Shown here piece by piece: positions 57,001 through 64,000 of a DNA stretch of 64,000 nucleotides (the stretch's first letter is position 1; every line of letters begins with the position of its first letter). Source of the DNA: Wurfbainia villosa (taxonomy: Eukaryota; Streptophyta; Magnoliopsida; Zingiberales; Zingiberaceae); assembly GCA_025175895.1 (NCBI GenBank), contig CM046008.1:26739255-26803254 (forward strand), in the 5' to 3' direction. The notes under the pieces are model-generated. The model was not told the DNA's origin. It ran no database searches and was given only the letters and a program-made list of their open reading frames with translations. Position numbers and translations under genes: made by a program.

Positions 57001-58073
57001 GTCATCCTAGTAGGGACGAGCTAATAGACAATGTCCTAAATCAAGTGGGTATAAGATGAGTGAAAGGAATAAGACACAGAAATAACTGCAGCTGCTAAAG
57101 GGTTCAGTAATGTTCTGAAGTCTATTTAGACTTTTCGATCAATTGGGGGTCATGATGTACTGCTAAGTTTCACTCATGATTTATTCATAATTAAGGGGTT
57201 AATTATGAATGACCAACATAGCTGTGAACCTATTGGGTCACACTCACTAAGGTGATCTTGAGACGTAAAATAAGCTTGAGAATGAGATTCTCAATTAGAG
57301 AGGAAGTATCTAGTTGGACCAGACCAATAGGGTGCGAAACAGAGGCTATGAAACCTCCTATATCCTTGTCAGACATAGCACGGTCATATCGCACCTAAAC
57401 GAAGTCAAACGAATCATACATAGACTCACATGATCGTGCCTAATCAGGCACGGGTCATGCCCAGCTCTGTTTGAAAACGACCAAAATCGGGGTTGTGCAA
57501 AGCAGGACAAGGCTAGCCGTGTGTCCGAGCATGACTGTGTCTTTTGGCACAGTCGGTCGTGTGTAAAACACAAGGCCATGTCGCGGCTCTGCCAATTTTG
57601 GGATTTTTCTTATAAAAATTTCTTGGGTTGTTCTTACCTTAATTATGAAATAATTATGGAAAGAAAGGTTCCATTTAAGCTTCCTTAGATGCCCTAATCA
57701 AGAGATCTATAAATATATCCCTTGATATTATTTTGAGGAAACTCTTAGTTTTCTTTCTTTGTAGCCATTTTTTCTCTTTCTTCTCTTGTCTCCGTCGGTT
57801 GGGTAGTACCAATCAGAGACAAAGGCTTACTACTCTAGGATTTGTCTCAGGTGATCCCTGTGTAGATACTGATAGAGGCAAGGTCCATTAGTCTTTCTCA
57901 TGGTTTTGACAGATTTGATAAGAATCTCAAAGGTATAACTTCTCTCCTTTTTATGTGTTTGCATGGGATTATATTAATAGAAAGAATTCCTGGCCCCCAA
58001 GGGATGTCTGGGATGAAATAAAAATTATTTTATTTGCTTTATTCCACTAAGCATGACCCCAAAATCTCCAACA
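57001..58073 (+). repeat. 3' LTR of copia E, second part
   Basis: Matches 21180-22242 of the 5' LTR through to the end CTCCAACA, with TATAAATA at 57708-57715. No gene; the ORF at 57358-57579 recurs loosely at 21542-21757 only because both are the same LTR. Confidence 0.82.
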
Positions 58074-58735
58074 ATTCATAATTAATCCATTAATTATGAA
58101 TAGATCATGAGTGGCACCAAGTCTACCTCATGACTCCCAATTGACCAAAAAGTCCAAGTCAACTTCAGAACATTTCTGAACCCTTCAACAACTTCTGATA
58201 TTTGTGTCTTATTCCTTTCACTCATCCTATACCCACTTGATTGAGGACATGGTCTATTTTCTCGTCGCTACTAGGCTGACTCCGGCACACCTAGCCCAAG
58301 TTTGTTTCCTTATCTTGTGGATTCAAGTTGCTCCCTACATGTGTTGAAGAAGACCATTCTTCTTGACATGTGTTCTTTAGCCAAAGATTCCTGAGTAACA
58401 ATCCTGACAAGAGGCCCAGGGTATGCATCTCATTATAACATGAGTGGTGAATCCTTTATGGGTTATTCAAACATCTTTGATCACTTTGACTTACACCCAA
58501 TCAACTCGGAGTAATACCTCCTATGAAGATAACTGCGAAGAAGTCAAAGAATAACACACCATTATCAAGATGATTTGAATACCTCAAGTCTAAGGAAGCT
58601 CACACTCGAGTTGAAATGAGATCTTCATCGACATGAATAACCATATGAAGTCTCATAGTAGGTCACTCCAATGAACTAGTTACCTTAACTTGCATCCACA
58701 TGTTCACTCTCTCCATTCAGTATGTAAAATACCAC
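58074..58735 (-). repeat. Inverted fragment of copia E LTR
   Basis: The reverse complement matches the E LTR from about 40565 through the insertion point to about 57210, so the copy predates or lacks the tandem A insertion: CACACCTAGCCC and the following stretch are joined without interruption. It abuts the 3' end of the plus-strand E LTR tail to tail. Confidence 0.75.
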
Positions 58736-58756
58736 AAATATATATATATATAAAAT
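58736..58756. repeat. TA microsatellite
   Basis: A short run of TA dinucleotides between the inverted E fragment and the gypsy LTR. Similar runs are at 61314-61352. Confidence 0.7.
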
Positions 58757-58759
58757 AAA

Positions 58760-61700
58760 TGTTGGGTAATTTGGAGAATACCTTATGGAATTTTCCAAGA
58801 ATTTTTAGGAATTTTTCTGGACTCGAATGGAGATTTATAAGACCCTCTTTGCTTAGAAGGGGTTAAAGGGCTTAAAGGGTCTAAAATTTGACCCGTTTAT
58901 CTACCAACCTGACTCGTTTCATTAACAGAGTCGTTTCTATGCCGCTAACTTTAATCTCTTTGCCCGAGCATTTCCAGATCTCGCGTTCTCTCCTTAACTT
59001 TCTCCGTGACCACAGCCTCCACACCGGCCATCTCCTTGCCTCCCGAAACCTACGGTGCTTCCTTCTCCCTCTCCTCTGCAAACGACAATCGACACCCTCA
59101 ACAATCTCTGCGGACGGGCTAGAACTGGGAGGACAGGAATGGCTGGAAGTGTGGATTTGGCTGGCGGAAGCGAACAGAGCCACCGGTCGAGGGAGGGGAG
59201 TTACGATCGCTTATCGTCGGTAATAGGTAAAGATTTCTTCCTCCCTACCTTGGCCGAATCCTGGAGTTACAGTACTCTCTTGCTATTGAGTGTTGGTTTG
59301 TGAAATAGAGCAGCGACGACGTTATGGAATTTCCCGCCAAACTGAACAGTCCACTGCCGTTTGGGGTCGGAGAAAGGTAAGCACGAGTAATATTGCTCCC
59401 TACCTTGGATGTCAATAACATGTTGCTGGAGATCCATGTGCTAAGGTTGAGTTTCATTTTTGGGCAGTCAGTTATCCGGTGAACAGGACTGTCGGATTCT
59501 TGGGAGTTGCTGTTGGAGAGATTCTATTACCAACAAAGCTTCAATTTTTGGTAAGCAAGCTCAATTCCCCTTTTTGTTCTGTGAATTCCATTCGGTGGAG
59601 AAATCTATGGGTTTTATTGCTTGTGGTGAATTTTGTTGGAGCTGTGATTTTTCGGTAGATTGCTTAGTTCACAATGTACACAGTAACCTTGAACAGGAAT
59701 CATGTGTTAGGGTGGCTGTGAGTGAGAAGAGAAGGCTCGTTGAGTTGTTCCGGTGGGTGTGTTGGTTGTTCTCAGACTATGCTAGTGAATCGCACCAGCT
59801 GTGAAGTCAATAATATTCTGTTGAGAGGTTGTGAGTGGAGTTAAGTTAGTTGTAATTGTCTGAGTGAGTGAGGATCAGCTGTACGCATGGAATTGAGTGT
59901 AAAAGACTGTGTGAGTAAGATGTGAACTACTGTGCGGCTATGGGCAAGGAATTGCCGACGGTACGGTTGTGAACAAGGTTGATCTTGGTCGCGAAGGGGC
60001 TGCAATGACCTTGAATGGTTGGTATTAGGCTTAGCTCGGTTGGGGCTAAGTGAAAGGAGTCAGAAGAAATGGAGTGTGTTAATTAAGGCTTGGTTGAGAT
60101 TAGTCAGGTCCTGAAATTAGTGTGGAATGTCGGTTGTTGATCGAGCTGGGTGATGCTCTGATCTCAGCTACAAATGGAAATTATAACACATATTCAATAA
60201 GGAATATGGATATGGGGAAATATGTAGTAGTTAATTCATATTTTGTTGTATGCTTGTACTAAATTATAATTGATGATATTTGCAGGATGTGGATACGAGA
60301 CCGGTCTGCGGACGTGAGACTCTAGTACTACGAGCATTTACAACAGGTGGGTAATTTCCTATCCTGGTCAGGTAGATGTAATTGCATTCAAATTTAGTCG
60401 TAGATATGAGCATGTTAGGTGTTCATATTATCTTGACCCTGTTCTTATTTATCTTATGTTTGATACTTGTCGTTGGCTATATTTACTCAAAGGTTGATAT
60501 CACATTTCCTTTATTATGATTTAGGGTTATAGATGTGATGTAAATAGGCCTAAATGTTTAGTAGGGTGTAGATGTTAGAGTACGGGTGATGTCCCAATTT
60601 ATAAATTTGCAAAAAGGTCATCCGTGGGTAGGTAATGCCCTAAATGTAGGAGTTATTCCAATACTCATATGTTGCATACTTATTTACCAACCATGTGTTG
60701 TGTAAATGGTCAGGTGAGTCATGAATAGTGTGTCGCTATGGACCGGTGGTCCTAGCTTGCCATGATCAATTGAGTACGACTCTATACATGATAGAGATTG
60801 TATTGATCAAAGGGATATGACTCTCTGTTGAATAGAGAGACTGTGGTAGATATTTGTATGTGAGACAGTACCTTCATGTCATTGCATGCATTCTAACAAC
60901 ATAGCCTCCCTTGGGGTTGAGAGAGGCGTCAGTCATCTTGCCTCCTAGGTTACTCCCAGAGGAGTAACTGGTGTGAGTGCAGAGCATTTGTTGTTCCGCA
61001 CTCTACCATTATAGCCGATGGTAGTTGGAGTTGTGTCCAGTTGTTATGGGTGTGTGGTTCTCGACCACTTATTGTAGTGTCAGTCGAAGTGGCCAGCAGA
61101 AGGGACCCCTGTTGTGTAGCGAGCTTTTTACGCTCATATGCTACTTGATCATACTACCCACTCGGCCACTATAGAGCAGTGATTGGTGTGAGTTGGGACA
61201 GTTGTCATATCATACCACCTAGGCCACAATGAGGTTGTGGTAGCGAGTAGGGGTGAGCAGGCATGACCATGCATGCTGCATTGCCATATCATATGGTATT
61301 TCACATATTGCTTTATATATATATACATACATGCTTGTATATATATATATATACACGGATGATGGTGATTAGTATACATACAAATGCAGTCTATATGTAT
61401 ACTCACTTTGATGATGCATTTTTATGTACTATGCTTGTTGCATTTGTTTGTGCATATTCATACATGCTGTTGCATTTTCATTATGATAGTAGGCCGGGTA
61501 CTTGTATACATGTTGGTCGGTCACTGTGATACCCTCGACCCATATCATGATGTAGTGTAGGTTAGTATTATTTTTTATACCTTGTGTTGTGGATATATGC
61601 CCAAGTTGGATGAGGATAGAGTAGCTGACTGTCAGGTATGTCAGCATCGTTTGTTGTTCAGTTTGTTTAGTGTATGCATGTATGTATACTTGTTATGCTG

Positions 61701-62227
61701 ATGTATACCTATTGTACGAGTATATTAAACTGTTGAATGACATGTGATATTGATATATATATTTACATGTTCTATCTTATTACATGCTGAGTTTTACTCA
61801 CCACCACCGACCCTGGGCTTTTCTGTCGCTCAGGTAACAGGTAGAAGTCTTCGTGATGACTTGGAGCTGCGCCGATGATCCATCCCATCTTCGTTTTTTG
61901 AGTCTCCCAAGGAATTCGTTTTATGTCTTGGACTTTATGTTATGGATTTGTTTTATTATAGACTTTGTCATGATGTCGTGGACTTTATTTCTGTATTTGA
62001 TGTTTTATGTACAGTTTAATTACTGTGGACTTGTCAAGTAGTGTACACCTGTATGTTTTTAGTATGTATGTTGTGGGTATGTGGTTTATATTTCCGCTGT
62101 GGTTGATATATTTATATTTTGTTGTTGTTGTGGGCCTACAGGCCTTGTATTAACCCGAAATATTGTCACGTACAGGGGAGATGTCGTTCGTTTGATTTTC
62201 GACATGACATACTCTTGGGGCGTGACA
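58760..62227 (+). repeat. 5' LTR of gypsy element F
   Basis: The end is well supported: GGGGCGTGACA, then a primer-binding site six bases on. The start is inferred from TGTTGGGTAATTTGG after the microsatellite, as in long chromovirus (Tekay/Del-like) LTRs; its partner is outside the window. The 3.5 kb hold TATA-like TTTATAAG near 58836, a CCGGCC-rich stretch, and a 'GCTGAGTTTTACTCACCACC' block near the end that is typical of such LTRs. I see no real gene; ORFs at 58881-59303, 59460-59804 and 61149-62356 lack recognisable domains. Confidence 0.55.
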
Positions 62228-62232
62228 ACTTT

Positions 62233-62246
62233 ATTGGTATCAGAGC
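62233..62246 (+). other. Primer-binding site of gypsy element F
   Basis: TTGGTATCAGAGCC, complementary to initiator-Met tRNA. Confidence 0.8.
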
Positions 62247-62449
62247 CGAAGGTTCTGCGATGTCATATAATGATTTTGTTTTTGAGTCTTGGATTCTTGG
62301 GAGTCGATATATTTTTCGAATTTGGTTTTTGTGAGATGGGATTGACAGCAGCATAAGCTCCAGGTAGCATGAAGTAAGTATTTCTGATAACTCATATTTC
62401 AGATAGTTACTTATCTAAACTTGTTCAATAGGGGTATACAGTCAAAATT

Positions 62450-64000
62450 ATGACATCTATGCAGACTCGTAGTAGAGGTCGTCTATCAAGGTGATCCGTC
62501 GGAGTTGAGGGACAAGAGGTTGCTGCTACTGAGCATGTTATTTGGGAACAACCTCAGCTTGCCCCTATTGATGATTCGAAGCCTCAGAATCTGGATGTAC
62601 CATTGACTATGCCAGAGCCTGTAGAGTCCAGTTGGCTCAATGATAAAGCACGGATACTCGTATTAGCACGTTCGGCCAAGGAAAAGTTCACTTTGTTTTG
62701 AGGGGAGTCCGACCCATGGATTGCCCGGTCTTGGTTGGAAAATATGGAAGAGACTTTCGAGTACATGAACTATACAGATGAGAAGAAGGTGGACCTTGCT
62801 GCGTATCATCTCAGAGATCAGGCTGTTACTTGGTGGAAAATGCAGAAGACTCTACTCGGGGAGCGTGGGATTACATGGGCAATCTTTTGAGACGCTTTCT
62901 CGAGACATTACTTTCCTTCGTCATTTTCTACATAATTTTTCTTAAGCCTAAAGCAAGGTGATCATTCCGTCATGGAGTACAACGCAGAGTTTACCAGACT
63001 ATCAGAGTGCTGCTCTCATCTGGTAGCACAGGATGCAAATCGGATGTACCAATTCACACAGGGTCTTGCTGCTTATATTCAGAGCAGGATGTTAGGATCT
63101 ATCATTACCTCATACAGGGAGGCATTGGACCGTGCCATATTCATCGAGGTGACTTCCCAGTAAATTTCCAGGGAAAAGGATATAGAGAAGTAGATGACTC
63201 AGGGAAAGCAACTAAACCAGGGTTCAGCTCAGGGGACTCAGAAGAAACAGGAGCAAAAAGGAACTATGTGAGGTGCTGCAGAAGGGTCAGCTAGATCGCA
63301 GAAGGGGAAACGTCCAGCATCAGACTATTCTGGAGGGTCTCAGAATAGCTGTAAGGGCTGAAATAGGAATGGATGTTATAAATGTGGATCTGAAAGCCAC
63401 AGAGTGTCAGAGTGTCCTTTGGAGCAGCCTGTTTGCTATTATTGCAAACAACCTGGTCATACGAGTCGTGATTGTACATTGAAAGCACAGTTGGAGTTTC
63501 TTGATAGCTCCAACAAAGGGAAGAAGTCTACCCAGCAGCAGTAGCAGAGGACACCACCGTGGACTCAGACATATGGTCAGAGGCAGCCAGTACCTCCACC
63601 AGCATAGTTATACCAGATGCAGGGGTGCCCCTACAGTGATGTCAACAGCGATCCAGTATCCTGCATCTCCGGTGATCTACTACCCAGGAGTATCTGCACC
63701 ACAACAGTTCTTACCAGCTAACTCTCAGGGATATCTTATGCCTGCACCAGCGACTCAGCCTCCAGTACCACAGAGCCAGATCCAGTTGGAGTGGAGGCAC
63801 ACTACTACTTCGTCAGGGATGCAACTGACGAATATCGAGATTGGACGAGTTTTTGCCATCACCAGAGATGAGGCACAGCGGGCTGAGAGATCAGTCATAC
63901 GCGGTATGGTTTAAATTTATTCTATATACACTGATACTTTGATTGATACTGGTAGTTCCCATTCATTCATATCTAGAATACTTCTGGGTAGAGTTGGAAG
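62450..64000 (+). pseudogene. Gypsy gag and start of protease, broken by ten in-frame stops; runs off the window
   Basis: Starts MTSMQTRSRGR. The retrotransposon gag domain reads 'RSWLENMEETFEYMNYTDEKK', 'AVTWWKMQKTL', 'GDHSVMEYNAEFTRLSECC' and 'MYQFTQGL'. Two zinc knuckles follow: CYKCGSESHRVSEC (near 63379) and CYYCKQPGHTSRDC (near 63430). A Gln/Pro-rich spacer leads to 'RVFAITRDEAQRAE' and, at the window end, protease 'TLIDTGSSHSFIS'. One frame is kept from 62450 to about 63620 with no frameshift, but has stops at 62492, 62699, 62888, 62933, 63161, 63191, 63269, 63359, 63542 and 63605. The frame then shifts by one (63501-63914 is open in the new frame). Layout and LTR fit a chromovirus-like Ty3-gypsy element; RT and integrase, needed for lineage, lie outside. 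Confidence 0.85.

Noticed and set aside
58888..59804. Host gene with exons in the 58.8-59.8 kb region
   Set aside because: ORFs are short, overlap on both strands and show no domain. The segment sits between a gypsy LTR start and its supported end.
59997..60320. Possible tRNA or small RNA near 60 kb
   Set aside because: No cloverleaf with proper arms or A/B boxes could be laid out by eye. The only tRNA-like words in the window are primer-binding sites.

Overview
The window is plant nuclear DNA made almost entirely of nested, mostly decayed LTR retrotransposons. I found no host gene outside a transposon, no rRNA or tRNA gene, no CRISPR array and nothing bacterial. Ty1-copia and Ty3-gypsy domains, long (1.2-3.5 kb) TG...CA LTRs, primer-binding sites matching initiator-Met tRNA (TGGTATCAGAGC) and heavy C-to-T decay all fit a TE-rich angiosperm genome. 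A monocot, perhaps Zingiberales, is only a weak impression.

Family names are mine. Family A is copia with ~1.86 kb LTRs beginning TGTTAGT. Family B is copia with ~1.87 kb LTRs beginning TGTTGGGATG. Family C is non-autonomous with ~1.3 kb LTRs rich in CAGTCGACTG; D is a related LTR. Family E is copia with ~1.8 kb LTRs. Family F is gypsy.

Layout. 1-1809 is an A-type LTR inside a B LTR (1810-3500). 3501-4805 is a D LTR with a scrap of its interior. 4806-21121 is a minus-strand A copia (A2) split by the complete C element (6241-14795, inside RNase H) and by an A-type LTR (18075-19862, inside gag). 21122-24973 and 38531-41028 are two halves of a plus-strand E copia. Between the halves lie a complete minus-strand B copia (24974-33730) and a 5'-truncated C-family element (33731-38530) that carries a lone B LTR (33975-35874). 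41029-56995 is a tandem A copia array, LTR-interior-LTR-interior-LTR, inserted as one unit into the 3' E LTR with a perfect GCGTA duplication. 57001-58073 completes that LTR, and 58074-58735 is an inverted piece of it. 58760-64000 is a gypsy 5' LTR with gag and the start of protease.

The main points of interest are as follows. (1) The three-LTR array has a single target duplication, and both interiors share an integrase catalytic Glu-to-Lys change and a frameshift. (2) Element C has a gag ORF but no pol, plus a second same-strand gene that looks spliced and resembles the 'putative plant transposon protein' family; this gene is missing from the related copy at 33.7-38.5 kb. (3) Copies differ systematically by CTG<->TCG and CAG<->CGA swaps, which may be a methylation-linked sequencing artefact. 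(4) The gypsy gag holds ten in-frame stops with no frameshift over 1.15 kb, all explicable by cytosine deamination.
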